Source of the DNA: Bacteroidota bacterium
GTDB taxonomy: Bacteria > Bacteroidota > Bacteroidia > AKYH767-A > OLB10
DNA length: 64,000 nt
Assembly: GCA_016713525.1 (NCBI GenBank)
Contig: JADJOZ010000012.1
Location: 1 to 64,000, forward strand
Reading direction: 5' to 3'
Numbering within the stretch: position 1 is the first letter of the stretch; every line of letters begins with the position of its first letter. This document shows, piece by piece, positions 46,810 to 56,219 of this stretch. The translations under genes and the position numbers were made by a program. Below the pieces are notes generated by a model, which was not told where the DNA came from, did not search any database, and worked only from the letters and a program-made list of their open reading frames with translations.

Positions 46810-47970
46810 ATGTATCCAACAATCTCCGATCTTATATTTGATCTAACCGGATTAAATATTCCTTTACCGATTCAAAGTTTTGGCTTTCTACTGGCAATAT
46901 CTTTCATTTGTTCAGCTTACACTTTGTCACTGGAACTTAAAAGAAAAGAGAAACTTGGAATTTTCAAACCGCTTACAACAAAGGTTTTGGTAGGACAGAA
47001 GGTTACTACAGTTGAATTGGTGACATCAGGTGTTATCGGATTTTTAATTGGTTACAAATTGCTTTATGCTGCCCTGAATTATTCTGATTTTGTGAGCGAC
47101 ACTCAAGGCATATTACTTTCGGCTCAGGGATCGGTATGGGGTGGAATTTTAGGCGCTGCTTTTGGTGCATGGCTCAAATACAGTGATAACAAAAAGCAGC
47201 AGCTCGAAAAACCCGAATGGAAAGAGTTAACCATCAGACCCTATGAAATGGTTGGTAATATTACTATGGTGGCAGCCTTTTCGGGACTAATAGGTGCCAA
47301 GTTATTTCACAATCTGGAAAATCTGGATGATTTTGCTACAGACCCGTGGGGATCACTTATTTCATTCAGTGGATTAACGATGTACGGCGGTTTAATTGTA
47401 GGTGGAGCAGGTGTGATTTGGTATGTGATGAAACAGGGAATGAATCCGTTTCATTTTTCTGATGCTGCTGCGCCCGGCTTAATGCTGTCATATGGAACCG
47501 GTCGCTTGGGATGTCAGATTTCGGGTGATGGTGACTGGGGAATTGTGAACAATAATCCTAAGCCATCCTGGATGGAGTTTTTACCTGATTGGTTCTGGTC
47601 TTATAATTATCCACACAATGTGCTGAGTGAAGGAATTCCAATTCCCGGCTGTACCGGTCCGCATTGTATGATGCTGCCCGAGCCGGTTTACCCGACACCG
47701 CTATACGAAGCCATTGTTTGTATCGGTTTGTTCTTTGTGTTATGGTCGTTGCGTACCAGAATTAACATTGCCGGAATGCTATTCAGTATTTACCTTATTT
47801 TTAATGGAATTGAAAGATTTTTCATTGAGAAAATCAGAGTTAATACCAAGTATCATATTTCGGGTCATGAAATTACACAAGCAGAAATTATTTCTGTTGT
47901 ATTAGTAATTCTTGGTACTGCAGGATGTTACTTCTTTTATAAAAAATCGCAAGTAACAAATAAACCATGA
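46810..47970 (+). CDS. lgt: Prolipoprotein diacylglyceryl transferase
   Basis: Inner-membrane enzyme of 386 residues that transfers diacylglycerol to the lipobox cysteine of prolipoproteins. Hydrophobic segments alternate with the conserved loops; the Lgt signature appears as GTGRLGCQISGDGDWG and the essential arginine region as FNGIERFFIEKIRVN. It is longer than the 290-residue E. coli protein because of an N-terminal cytoplasmic loop (LELKRKEKLGIFKPLTTKV) and a proline-rich loop near residue 290, both usual in Bacteroidota. Its stop overlaps the start of the next gene (ATGA). Several lipoproteins in the window would be its substrates. Confidence 0.93.
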   Translation: MYPTISDLIFDLTGLNIPLPIQSFGFLLAISFICSAYTLSLELKRKEKLGIFKPLTTKVLVGQKVTTVELVTSGVIGFLIGYKLLYAALNYSDFVSDTQGILLSAQGSVWGGILGAAFGAWLKYSDNKKQQLEKPEWKELTIRPYEMVGNITMVAAFSGLIGAKLFHNLENLDDFATDPWGSLISFSGLTMYGGLIVGGAGVIWYVMKQGMNPFHFSDAAAPGLMLSYGTGRLGCQISGDGDWGIVNNNPKPSWMEFLPDWFWSYNYPHNVLSEGIPIPGCTGPHCMMLPEPVYPTPLYEAIVCIGLFFVLWSLRTRINIAGMLFSIYLIFNGIERFFIEKIRVNTKYHISGHEITQAEIISVVLVILGTAGCYFFYKKSQVTNKP

Positions 47971-48767
47971 GCCATCAATGGGAACACATTTGCCTGGAAG
48001 CAAGGAAAGTTATTGCTGAAACGGTGACATTTATCCGCCAGCAGGCGAAAAATTTTGACCATTCAGTTGTTGAGCACAAAGGATTTAATGATCTGGTTTC
48101 TTATGTCGACAAAACAGCTGAAGAAATGCTGGTGAATGGTTTGCGACCTTTGATTCCGGGTTGTGGTTTTATTACAGAAGAAAATACTGCAGGTGCAAGT
48201 GGCGAGCAATTCCGGTGGGTGATTGATCCGCTAGATGGCACTACTAATTTTGTGCATGGTGTTCCTTGCTATTGTGTTAGTGTGGCACTTTTAGATGGTG
48301 AAGAACTGATTATGGGAATCATTCATGAAGTTAACCTGGATGAATGTTTCTATAGCTGGAAAGGGGCAAAAGCATTTAAGAACAATATAGAAATACAGGT
48401 ATCAGACAGAAAGTTGTTGGCTGATTCATTAATTGTAACCGGTTTTCCTTACACCAATTTTTCTCGATTAGATGATTACATGAAAATTTTCGATTATTGC
48501 ATGCGAAATACACATGGCATCAGAAGACCCGGATCGGCGGCTGTCGATCTTGCTTACGTGGCTTGTGGGCGTTTTGAAGCATTTTATGAATATGGCCTGA
48601 ATGCCTGGGATATTGCTGCCGGAGCATTTATTGTCCAACAGGCAGGAGGGAAGGTGAGCGATTTTTCAGGAAATTCCAATTATATTTTTGGAAAGGAAAT
48701 TATCGCAACCAACAGCGATGTATATCAGGAATTTTTAGATGTTGTAAAATCGAAAATGAATTCCTGA
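47967..48767 (+). CDS. suhB: Inositol monophosphatase family protein
   Basis: A 266-residue Mg2+-dependent phosphatase. The first metal site is in ITEENTAG, the second in WVIDPLDGTTNFVHG and the third in LNAWDIAAGAFIVQQAGG. Substrates of the family include inositol monophosphate and fructose-1,6-bisphosphate; I cannot tell which. The start overlaps the lgt stop in ATGA, so the two are translationally coupled. The YD-repeat gene ends one base beyond, on the other strand. Confidence 0.87.
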   Translation: MSHQWEHICLEARKVIAETVTFIRQQAKNFDHSVVEHKGFNDLVSYVDKTAEEMLVNGLRPLIPGCGFITEENTAGASGEQFRWVIDPLDGTTNFVHGVPCYCVSVALLDGEELIMGIIHEVNLDECFYSWKGAKAFKNNIEIQVSDRKLLADSLIVTGFPYTNFSRLDDYMKIFDYCMRNTHGIRRPGSAAVDLAYVACGRFEAFYEYGLNAWDIAAGAFIVQQAGGKVSDFSGNSNYIFGKEIIATNSDVYQEFLDVVKSKMNS

Positions 48768-49664
48768 TCACGAATAGAATTCGTACTCATACCGGCTGTG
48801 GGTATTTGCCATTGAAGTACTTCTGTTCATGTCGGTATAAAATCCAGTTTCAGAAGTCAGTAGGTTATTTTCATCAAATTCAAATTCTGATTTCATTGTC
48901 AGGTTGCCATTTTCATCCAGCATTTCTTCCACTATACAATTATCACGGTCATCAAAAGTAAAACGTAATGTTCTGGAATGATAATCTCTGACCCGCCTTT
49001 CTATAATATTGTCGCGTTCATCATAGCTTGTCGTTATATCTGAGGTTACTTTCCCTTCACCATTTTTTTCAGTGACTCTGGATAGCAGACCTTTTTCATT
49101 GTATCGCAGAACTATATTTTTTATCAGTTTATCATTTACATCATAAACATTCCTTTCAACCGGCTTATTATTTTCATTGTAGGAGACTTCACTTCGTTCC
49201 ATTACTTTTCCGGCAGGATCCATTCTTTTATGGGTAATAGGGAAGCCGGCAGCATTAAATGTGAGGTCTTCGGTTGATTCCGGTTCCCCATCAGCATCAT
49301 ATTTTTCAATATGCACGGGACTTTCATGCTCATGATAAGAATTGACGATCCTTTCTCCCGGATCATCCCCATAAAGTTTGGTTTCGCAGACCACGCGACC
49401 TTTTTCATCGCGTTCGTAAATCATAGTTTCTTCAACTTCATCATTTAAAAGTTGCATCACATGTTTGATGATTCTGCCATCCTTATCATATTCAAATATG
49501 TTTTTTTCGTTGAGGCCCTCTTCTTCATCCGTTTTAATTTCCTCTGTCAAATTTCCATTTTCGTCGTAGTACGATTCAACAGCCAATGTTTCACCATCGG
49601 GTTCACCACCAAAAGCCATTTTCTTAAAACGCAAAATATATTTACGTGACAACTTTACTTTCAT
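48768..49664 (-). CDS. Cytoplasmic YD-repeat protein
   Basis: A 298-residue strongly acidic protein built of about eleven short repeats with the pattern YDExGNLxxE or similar (YYDENGNLTEEIK, YDKDGRIIKHVM, YNEKGLLSRVTE, YDERDNIIERRV, FDENNLLTSETG). These are YD/RHS-type beta repeats. There is no signal peptide, membrane segment, T9SS signal or toxin domain, and it is far shorter than Rhs proteins, so it appears to be a stand-alone intracellular scaffold. Function unknown. It is convergent with suhB at zero distance. Confidence 0.75.
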   Translation of the reverse strand: MKVKLSRKYILRFKKMAFGGEPDGETLAVESYYDENGNLTEEIKTDEEEGLNEKNIFEYDKDGRIIKHVMQLLNDEVEETMIYERDEKGRVVCETKLYGDDPGERIVNSYHEHESPVHIEKYDADGEPESTEDLTFNAAGFPITHKRMDPAGKVMERSEVSYNENNKPVERNVYDVNDKLIKNIVLRYNEKGLLSRVTEKNGEGKVTSDITTSYDERDNIIERRVRDYHSRTLRFTFDDRDNCIVEEMLDENGNLTMKSEFEFDENNLLTSETGFYTDMNRSTSMANTHSRYEYEFYS

Positions 49665-49682
49665 AATTCCAGAAATGATGAG

Positions 49683-50501
49683 TTAAAATTTGCGTACTGC
49701 AGCATGAATAGCCAGCAACTTATTAAGCATGTTTTCCATTTGATTTAATGGAAGCATATTAGCGCCGTCTGATAGCGCATTAGCAGGGTCGGGATGTGTT
49801 TCTACGAAGATGCCATCCACACCAACTGCAATACCGGCACTTGCAATGGTACTGATTAAGTGTGGTTGTCCTCCCGTTACACCCGAACCCTGATTAGGTT
49901 GTTGAAGAGAGTGTGTAATATCCAGAATTACCGGTGTGCCCATTTCTTTCATAACTGAAATACCTCTGAAATCGACTACCAGATCGGTATAACCAAGCAT
50001 GGTTCCTCGTTCAGTGAGGCAAATATTCTGGTTTCCTGATTCTCTGATTTTATTTACTGCAAATTTCATAGATGCAGCAGCCAGAAACTGTCCTTTCTTC
50101 ACATTAACCATTTTACCTGTTTTTGCAGCTGCTACCAATAAATCGGTTTGCCTGCAAAGGAATGCCGGTATCTGAAGCACATCCACAAAAGCAGCTGCTT
50201 CGGCAGCCTCGTGACTTTCATGAATATCGGTAACAACAGGAACCTGAAAGTCGTTGCGTATGCGTCCCAGGATTTCCAAAGCCTGCTGATCACCGATTCC
50301 GGTAAAAGAATCGAGTCGGGTCCGGTTTGCTTTCCTGTAGGATGCTTTAAAAATGAATGGTATTTTTAACTTGTCTGTAAGTTCTTTGAGAGATGCAGCA
50401 ATACCTCTGGTCATTTCTTCACTTTCGACAACACATGGGCCTGCCATCATGAAAAAATTACCGGTTTCAAGGTGCTTTAGGTTGGGGATATTAGCTAACA
50501 T
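49683..50501 (-). CDS. kdsA: 3-deoxy-8-phosphooctulonate synthase KdsA
   Basis: Makes Kdo-8-phosphate from arabinose-5-phosphate and phosphoenolpyruvate, the precursor of the LPS inner core sugar. The 272-residue protein has MMAGPCVVES, FKASYRKANRTR, VTDIHE, QIPAFLCRQTDLL and the late QPHLISTIASAGIAVGVDGIF and ETHPDPANALSDG. A TTG 18 bases upstream is inside the promoter box TAACTTTG (50524 to 50517), so the ATG at 50501 is the start. It complements lpxB in LPS synthesis. Confidence 0.95.
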   Translation of the reverse strand: MLANIPNLKHLETGNFFMMAGPCVVESEEMTRGIAASLKELTDKLKIPFIFKASYRKANRTRLDSFTGIGDQQALEILGRIRNDFQVPVVTDIHESHEAAEAAAFVDVLQIPAFLCRQTDLLVAAAKTGKMVNVKKGQFLAAASMKFAVNKIRESGNQNICLTERGTMLGYTDLVVDFRGISVMKEMGTPVILDITHSLQQPNQGSGVTGGQPHLISTIASAGIAVGVDGIFVETHPDPANALSDGANMLPLNQMENMLNKLLAIHAAVRKF

Positions 50502-50516
50502 GAATGAGATTTTTTG

Positions 50517-50524
50517 CAAAGTTA
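50517..50524 (-). promoter_or_regulatory. -7 promoter box of kdsA
   Basis: TAACTTTG 15 bases before the ATG at 50501; CAA on the plus strand at 50548-50550 gives a possible -33 TTG with 23-base spacing. Confidence 0.55.
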
Positions 50525-50542
50525 AGCAATAGCAGGCATTGT

Positions 50543-51723
50543 CTAATCAACTCTCAAAACCAGGCCCTTCAGGTACTCTCCCTCAGGATGGTAGAGACTC
50601 ACCGGATGATCCGGGCCTTGCGTCATTTGATGCAGGATGGTAACATTTCTTCCTGTTTTAGCTGCGGCCATGAACACAATTTTTCGGAATAAGGATTTAT
50701 CGATTGCCTGGGAACAGGAAAAGGTAAAAATCAAGCCACCGGGTTTAATACGTCTGATTGCTTCCTGATTCAAATTTCTGTAACCGATAGTTGCACGATC
50801 CACAGAGCTTAGATGTTTGGCAAAGGCAGGAGGATCAAGCACAATAATATCATGTACCGCATCATTCTTGCCTAAGAAATCAAATACATCTTCACACCAT
50901 GCCGAATGCTTTCCGGTATCAAAACCATTCAGCTCCACATTTTGGCTGATCCAATCTATTGCCTTTTTGGAACTATCAACTGAATCAACATGAGCAGCAC
51001 CAGCTTGCAATGCATACATTGAAAAGCCACCTGAATAACAGAATGTATTTAATACCCGCTTTCCTTTTGCATAAGTAGCAAGTAACTGACGGTTCATACG
51101 TTGATCGAGGAAAAATCCTGTCTTCTGACCTTCTTCCCAGTTCACGTAAAACTTCACCCCATTTTCAGTGACTATCTCATTGGTTTTGCTTCCCGCAAGG
51201 AAAGAATTAGCAATGGGTGGCATCCCTTTTTTGGATAGCGTTTCAGAACTTTTATCGTAAACTGTATTTATTTGCAGGTCTTCTAACTGCTGCAACTCGG
51301 CAGAAATATCATCAATAGCCAGATGCATGCCTTCGGAATGTGTTTGCACAACGGCAACATCATCATAAATATCAATAATTAATCCCGGTAAACCATCTCC
51401 TTCTCCATGTATTAATCTGAAAGCATTGATTTCAGGATTTTTAATTAATCCAAGCATTTTACGTAATTCTAAGGCTTGCCGAAATTTTTCTTTCCAGAAA
51501 GCGGCATCGATAGTTTGTTTTTTGAAACTGATAATACGAACCATGATCGTACCATGTCGGAAATGACCGGTAGCCAGATAATTACCGGCATGGTTATATA
51601 CATCCACTAATTCACCATCAGTAAACGATTTAACATCAGTTTGAATAGCTCCTGAAAATACCCAGGGTGAAAATTCAAAACAGAACGATCTTTTTGCGGT
51701 TTAAGGATTATTTTTCGATACAT
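50543..51723 (-). CDS. rlmI: 23S rRNA (cytosine-5) methyltransferase, RlmI family (frameshifted in this sequence)
   Basis: SAM-dependent rRNA methyltransferase of 393 residues when repaired. A single missing T near 51662 separates the N-terminal PUA domain (MYRKIILKPQKDRSVLNFHP, then WVFSGAIQTDVKSF) from the rest. The intact part has NWEEGQKTGFFLDQRMNR, the SAM site VLNTFCYSGGFSMYALQ, VEDV-like CEDVFDFLG and the DPPAFAK motif followed by FTFSCS. RlmI methylates C1962 of 23S rRNA in E. coli; the target here is presumed the same. The box TATCTTTG lies at 51748 to 51741; an ATG at 51738 is just two bases after it and the ATG at 51723 is the more usual start. Confidence 0.9.
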
Positions 51724-51740
51724 TTGTTCATTAATCATCG

Positions 51741-51748
51741 CAAAGATA
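51741..51748 (-). promoter_or_regulatory. -7 promoter box of rlmI
   Basis: TATCTTTG matches TAnnTTTG; ATG codons follow 2 and 17 bases later, in the same frame. Confidence 0.55.
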
Positions 51749-51819
51749 GGTTTTGATACTATTCCTGAACCAATCAACACTGAAATAGCTATTTTTACGG
51801 TACTTTTTACCGTTTTCCA

Positions 51820-53163
51820 ATGTCAGAACTAATTACTTCAACCAAAGAAAAGTTCCTTAGTCTCTCGGCAATTAGCCAGGGAATCAGAACTGCTATCCAA
51901 TCAAAATTTGGGGATCAGTTGCTTTGGATTGTTGCTGAGATTTCAGAAATGAGTGTGAGGAAAGGACATTGTTACTTGTCGCTGGTAGAAAAATTACCCG
52001 GAAATTCGGCTCCCGTTTGTGAGATGAAAGGCATTGTCTGGTCCACCAAATTTGAACGAATCCATACCATTTTTCAAAAGGCAACGGGTAATGAACTCCT
52101 GTCGGGGTCCGTTATTTTATTTCAGGCTTCTGTACGATTTGATGTAAAATGGGGATTAAGTCTCATTGTAGAGGATATTGAGCCCAAATACACTATTGGA
52201 CTGCTTCAGCAGGAACGCGATAAAACTATTGCCGCTTTGCGGGAAGAAGGAATTTTTAATAACAACAGATTATTGCCGTTCCCACTGGTTCCACAGCGAA
52301 TTGCAGCCATTTCAGCCCGTGATTCGAGAGGGTATGAAGATTTTATTAATAAACTTGAAACTAACAGTAAAGGGTATAAATTTGAGGTCGACTTGTATCC
52401 ATCACTATTGCAAGGTGAGAAGGCTGCAGGTGAAATGGTCGATAGGCTGATTCGTATTTTTAATAATAAAGAAAAATATGATCTGGTGGTTATAGTAAGA
52501 GGTGGTGGTGGTGCCATTGATCTCAATTGCTTTAATGATTACAGGCTATCACGAGCGGTGGCTCGTTTTCCTATTCCGGTTTTAACTGGCATCGGACATA
52601 CCACCAATAAAAGTGTAATTGATGAAGTTGCACATGCCGATGCCATTACACCAACAGATGCTGCTGATTTCATCTTAGAAAAAACAGCCAATTTTGAATT
52701 GGGTTTGGATCAGATGATGTTAGGAATCCGGGATGCATTTGAATCAGGTATGGCAGCAGAAGCACTCCGGCTGAAAGAGCTTTCATCGGAAATTCGTACT
52801 AGTGTTGAACAGCGGTTGCAGCATGAAAATTATTATGTGGAAGGATCGGCAGCACAGATCAGGAATTTTTCCATGAACACTCTGAATCAGGCCCGTTCCA
52901 ATCTAGGTGTTGCTGTTAGAGAGTTATCTTATAAAACCCAACAAAAAATTATCAGAGGTGAAATGCTAATTCAGGAGAAATTTAAAGTGTTGCATTCCTT
53001 ACCACAGGCACTGTTGAAAGTGGCAGGTTTAAAGCTATCGCGGCAGGAAGGTATTATACAAACTTTGGATCCTGTGAATGTATTGAAGAGAGGGTTTTCT
53101 ATAACTTTACACAACGGAAAAGCAATAAAGAGTGCTGAATCGGTTCAACCGGAGCAATTTTAA
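51820..53163 (+). CDS. xseA: Exodeoxyribonuclease VII large subunit
   Basis: Catalytic subunit (447 residues) of ExoVII, which degrades single-stranded DNA from both ends. It has an N-terminal OB-fold (LWIVAEISEMSVRKGHCYLSL), the conserved RGGGGAIDLNCFND, TGIGHTTNKSVIDEVAHADAITPTDAA, and a long coiled-coil region before the C-terminal LKRGFSIT motif. The sequence in the GIGH motif and the following D are intact, so it should be active. xseB follows 12 bp later. Confidence 0.95.
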   Translation: MSELITSTKEKFLSLSAISQGIRTAIQSKFGDQLLWIVAEISEMSVRKGHCYLSLVEKLPGNSAPVCEMKGIVWSTKFERIHTIFQKATGNELLSGSVILFQASVRFDVKWGLSLIVEDIEPKYTIGLLQQERDKTIAALREEGIFNNNRLLPFPLVPQRIAAISARDSRGYEDFINKLETNSKGYKFEVDLYPSLLQGEKAAGEMVDRLIRIFNNKEKYDLVVIVRGGGGAIDLNCFNDYRLSRAVARFPIPVLTGIGHTTNKSVIDEVAHADAITPTDAADFILEKTANFELGLDQMMLGIRDAFESGMAAEALRLKELSSEIRTSVEQRLQHENYYVEGSAAQIRNFSMNTLNQARSNLGVAVRELSYKTQQKIIRGEMLIQEKFKVLHSLPQALLKVAGLKLSRQEGIIQTLDPVNVLKRGFSITLHNGKAIKSAESVQPEQF

Positions 53164-53175
53164 AAACAATTTTAT

Positions 53176-53418
53176 ATGAAGGAACCATCGAAAGTGAAGT
53201 CAAAGGAAATTGAAGATATAAGCTATCAGGATGCAGTGAATGAACTGGAAGCCATTCTCGAAGAAATAGAGGAGGGCAACACAGATATTGATGTACTTTC
53301 TGAAAGAGTAAAAAGGGCTCTGTTTCTTATCAATTTGTGCAAGACTAAATTGCGACAAACTGATGAAGAAGTGAAGAAATTGCTTTCAGGTTTGGAAGAT
53401 AATGAGGAGGGAAAATAG
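53176..53418 (+). CDS. xseB: Exodeoxyribonuclease VII small subunit
   Basis: An 80-residue helical hairpin that coats the XseA coiled coil. The signature SYQDAVNELEAILEEIEEGNTDID and the following ALFLINLCKTKLRQTDEEV match XseB. It directly follows xseA and ends one base before the convergent folP gene. Confidence 0.93.
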   Translation: MKEPSKVKSKEIEDISYQDAVNELEAILEEIEEGNTDIDVLSERVKRALFLINLCKTKLRQTDEEVKKLLSGLEDNEEGK

Positions 53419-54291
53419 TTAACTGTTTTGGTACGCCAGAAACAACTTCACAACTTCAGCAGCTTCCTTCACATCATGCACCCTGAGAATGGAAGCGCCA
53501 TTCATCAGAGCAGCCATATGGAGTGCTGTTGTACCATTTAGTGCTTTGTCCGGATTCACCTTCAAGGTTTTACAAATCATCGATTTTCTTGAAATTCCAG
53601 CCAGAACGGGACAACCAGAGTTCTTAAAGAAACCAAGCATTTTCAACAGTTTGAAATTGTGAGCTACCGTTTTTCCGAACCCAAATCCGGGATCCAAAAC
53701 AATATCTTTGACCCCTTTTCGTCTCAGCACCAAAACTTTTTGAACTAAGATCGAATAAATATCGGCAACAACATGATCATATTCCGGATTTTGCTGCATG
53801 GTTTCAGGGGTGCCCTGTGTATGCATTAAAATGTAAGGAACCCGGGATTGGGCAATAAAGTCGAACATAGATGGGTCATGTTCACCACCCGAAACATCAT
53901 TTATTAACGACGCTCCGGCATTAATAGCTTGTTTGGCAACTTTTGAACGCATCGTGTCAACTGAAATCAGTACATTAGGAAAGTTTCTGATTATCAAGTT
54001 AATAACTGGAATTAATCTGGAAATTTCTTCATTTTCTTCAATAATTACAGCCCCCGGTCGGGTCGATTGAGCTCCGATATCAATGAATGTAGCACCGTGG
54101 AAAACCATTTGCTGAACCCTTTCAATAATTGCCTTTTCTTCGGTAAATTTGCCACCATCGTAAAATGAATCGGGAGTTACATTCAGGATTCCCATTATTT
54201 TAGGTTCGTCGAGATTAATCAGTTTGCCATTACAATTCAACGTAATTGGGCTATTGTCGATCGGGGACGGGGATTCCTGAAAATTATTCAT
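53419..54291 (-). CDS. folP: Dihydropteroate synthase
   Basis: Condenses 4-aminobenzoate with dihydropterin pyrophosphate in folate synthesis. The 290-residue TIM barrel shows IMGILNVTPDSFYDGGKF, IDIGAQSTRPGA, VSVDTMRSKVA, INDVSGGEHDPSMF and the pterin/phosphate site DPGFGFGKT and GISRKS. About 18 residues of variable N-terminus precede the barrel. The gene is convergent with xseB at one base and divergent from the DUF1599 gene. Confidence 0.95.
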   Translation of the reverse strand: MNNFQESPSPIDNSPITLNCNGKLINLDEPKIMGILNVTPDSFYDGGKFTEEKAIIERVQQMVFHGATFIDIGAQSTRPGAVIIEENEEISRLIPVINLIIRNFPNVLISVDTMRSKVAKQAINAGASLINDVSGGEHDPSMFDFIAQSRVPYILMHTQGTPETMQQNPEYDHVVADIYSILVQKVLVLRRKGVKDIVLDPGFGFGKTVAHNFKLLKMLGFFKNSGCPVLAGISRKSMICKTLKVNPDKALNGTTALHMAALMNGASILRVHDVKEAAEVVKLFLAYQNS

Positions 54292-54354
54292 CTGAAATAC
54301 ATTTAGTTTAAACTATTTTGCGCTCTGAAACAGGGGCGGATTCATTTACAGCCA

Positions 54355-54927
54355 ATGAACACAACATTAACCATGGAGAACCAACCTGCACTAACAGTTG
54401 CTCAATTTGATCAAGCCGTTTCGGAGTGCAAATATATATTTACTGCCAAGATGAAAGACTATGGCAGTGCCTGGAGAATCCTTAGGCTGAACTCCATTAC
54501 GGATCAAATGTTCATTAAAGCACAAAGAATCAGAAGCATAGAAGAAAAAGGCACTCAGAAAATAGAGGAGGGGATTGCTTCTGAATACAAGGGAATTATC
54601 AATTATGCGATCATTGCACTCATTCAATATGAGCTTGGCATATCAGATAAACCGGATTTAGGAAACCAGGAAGCAACTGAATTGTTTGAAAAGCATATTA
54701 AGGCTGCCAGATCATTAATGGAGGATAAAAACCATGATTATGGAGAAGCATGGCGGAAAATGCGTGTCAGTTCTATCACAGATCTGATTCTGATGAAACT
54801 GCTTCGGGTAAAACAAATTGAAGATAATAATGGGGCAACCCTTATTTCGGAAGGCATTGACGCCAATTATTATGATATTATAAATTATTCGGTATTTGCA
54901 TTAATCAAGTTACAAGAACCAAAATAA
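54355..54927 (+). CDS. DUF1599 domain-containing protein with internal duplication
   Basis: A 190-residue cytoplasmic protein made of two similar halves. Each contains a KDYGSAWR / HDYGEAWRKM motif, then SITDQMFIKAQRIRSIEE or SITDLILMKLLRVKQIED, then a segment ending in DIINY / GIINYAI. The DUF1599 family is largely confined to Bacteroidota and related phyla and its function is unknown; charged/aromatic motifs kept in both halves suggest a binding or catalytic site formed twice. An internal ATG at 54370 is an alternative start. In this phylum it commonly sits next to folP, the BT_3928 gene and tpiA, as here. Confidence 0.82.
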   Translation: MNTTLTMENQPALTVAQFDQAVSECKYIFTAKMKDYGSAWRILRLNSITDQMFIKAQRIRSIEEKGTQKIEEGIASEYKGIINYAIIALIQYELGISDKPDLGNQEATELFEKHIKAARSLMEDKNHDYGEAWRKMRVSSITDLILMKLLRVKQIEDNNGATLISEGIDANYYDIINYSVFALIKLQEPK

Positions 54928-54940
54928 AACTGATTCAGAT

Positions 54941-56200
54941 ATGAAACAATTAAGCTGGATTTCCAGAATTCTGGTTGGAGCATTGTTCATCGTTTCCGGC
55001 CTCATTAAAGCAAACGATACACTCGGTTTTTCTTATAAGCTGGAGGAATACTTTACTGTATTCAATACTCCATGGATGAGTGAATATGCGCTGTTGCTTG
55101 CCGCTTTTGTTTGCATATTAGAAGTCATATTAGGTGTCGCGGTAATTTTTGGAACCAGAATGGTAACGGTATCATGGCTGCTTTTATTAATGATTGTATT
55201 TTTCACATTCCTGACTTTCTATTCGGCTTATTTCAATAAGGTGACCGATTGTGGATGCTTCGGTGATGCTTTAAAACTTACTCCCTGGGAATCGTTCACC
55301 AAAGATCTGGTATTGCTGGTACTCACACTCTTTATATTCTTCGAAAGAAAAAATATCAAACATGGTGACATGAAATCCGATATTGTGAATGCCGGGTTAT
55401 CACTTGCTCTAATAGCTTTCTTCAGTTTCGTAGTAATCAACTGGTCTTTCCCGTTCTGGTTTTCTGCAGGTCTGCTTTTTGCAACAGTAATGCTTAAACA
55501 GGTATTGCCTTCTATTCCGAACACGATTGTTTTAGGATTGTCGGGCATAATTAGTTCCTATTTTACTTATCATTGTTTGAATCACCTTCCCATAAAAGAT
55601 TTCAGGCCATATGCCATTGGTAAAAATATTCTGGACGGAATGTCGATTCCGGAAGGCGCTCCTAAAGACAGCATTCTGATGGTATTTCAGTACAAAAAAG
55701 ATGGCAAGGACTTCGAATTTACACCTGAGCAACTTCCTGAAGATTTAGATAAATATGAATTTGTAGACCGGATTGATAAGGTTATTAAAAAAGGATATGT
55801 CCCACCAATTCATGATTTTACCATCACCGATGCCAGTGGAGCAGATTACACGGAAGATTTTTTAGTTCACGAAGGATATTCCTTCATGCTGGTAGCTTAT
55901 GACTTAACCAAGACATGTGATAAGGTGCAGAATGAAGTGAATGCACTGGTTGCAAAGTGTGATGAAAACAAAATTCCATTTTTCGGACTCACTTCTACGG
56001 CGCCTGAAGAAACAGATAAAATCAGACATGAATTCCAATCGATGTTTGATTACTATTACTGCGATGCAACCACTTTGAAAACTATTATCAGGTCAAATCC
56101 CGGTCTGGTATTGTTAAAACAGGGAACTGTAATTGATATGTGGCATCATCACGACTGGCCTACGTGGGACGAAGTGAACAGCAAACACCAACTCAAGTGA
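54941..56200 (+). CDS. BT_3928 family membrane protein (DoxX/MauE-like with thioredoxin-like tail)
   Basis: A 419-residue protein. The N-terminal 150 residues have four membrane segments of DoxX/MauE type (LVGALFIVSGLIKANDTLGFSYKLEEYF and the DCGCFGDALKLTPWESF loop with a CGC motif), followed by further membrane segments. The C-terminal third lies outside the membrane and resembles a thioredoxin fold that has lost its CXXC (VAYDLTKTCDKVQNEVNAL...FFGLTS). Such architecture suggests a redox or quinone-linked role in the envelope, which is not established. It follows DUF1599 by 13 bp. Confidence 0.82.
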   Translation: MKQLSWISRILVGALFIVSGLIKANDTLGFSYKLEEYFTVFNTPWMSEYALLLAAFVCILEVILGVAVIFGTRMVTVSWLLLLMIVFFTFLTFYSAYFNKVTDCGCFGDALKLTPWESFTKDLVLLVLTLFIFFERKNIKHGDMKSDIVNAGLSLALIAFFSFVVINWSFPFWFSAGLLFATVMLKQVLPSIPNTIVLGLSGIISSYFTYHCLNHLPIKDFRPYAIGKNILDGMSIPEGAPKDSILMVFQYKKDGKDFEFTPEQLPEDLDKYEFVDRIDKVIKKGYVPPIHDFTITDASGADYTEDFLVHEGYSFMLVAYDLTKTCDKVQNEVNALVAKCDENKIPFFGLTSTAPEETDKIRHEFQSMFDYYYCDATTLKTIIRSNPGLVLLKQGTVIDMWHHHDWPTWDEVNSKHQLK

Positions 56201-56219
56201 GCCTAATCATACCATCCCG

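Noticed and set aside
48768..49664. Rhs-type polymorphic toxin.
   Set aside because: Too short, no secretion signal, no toxin tip and no immunity gene beside it.
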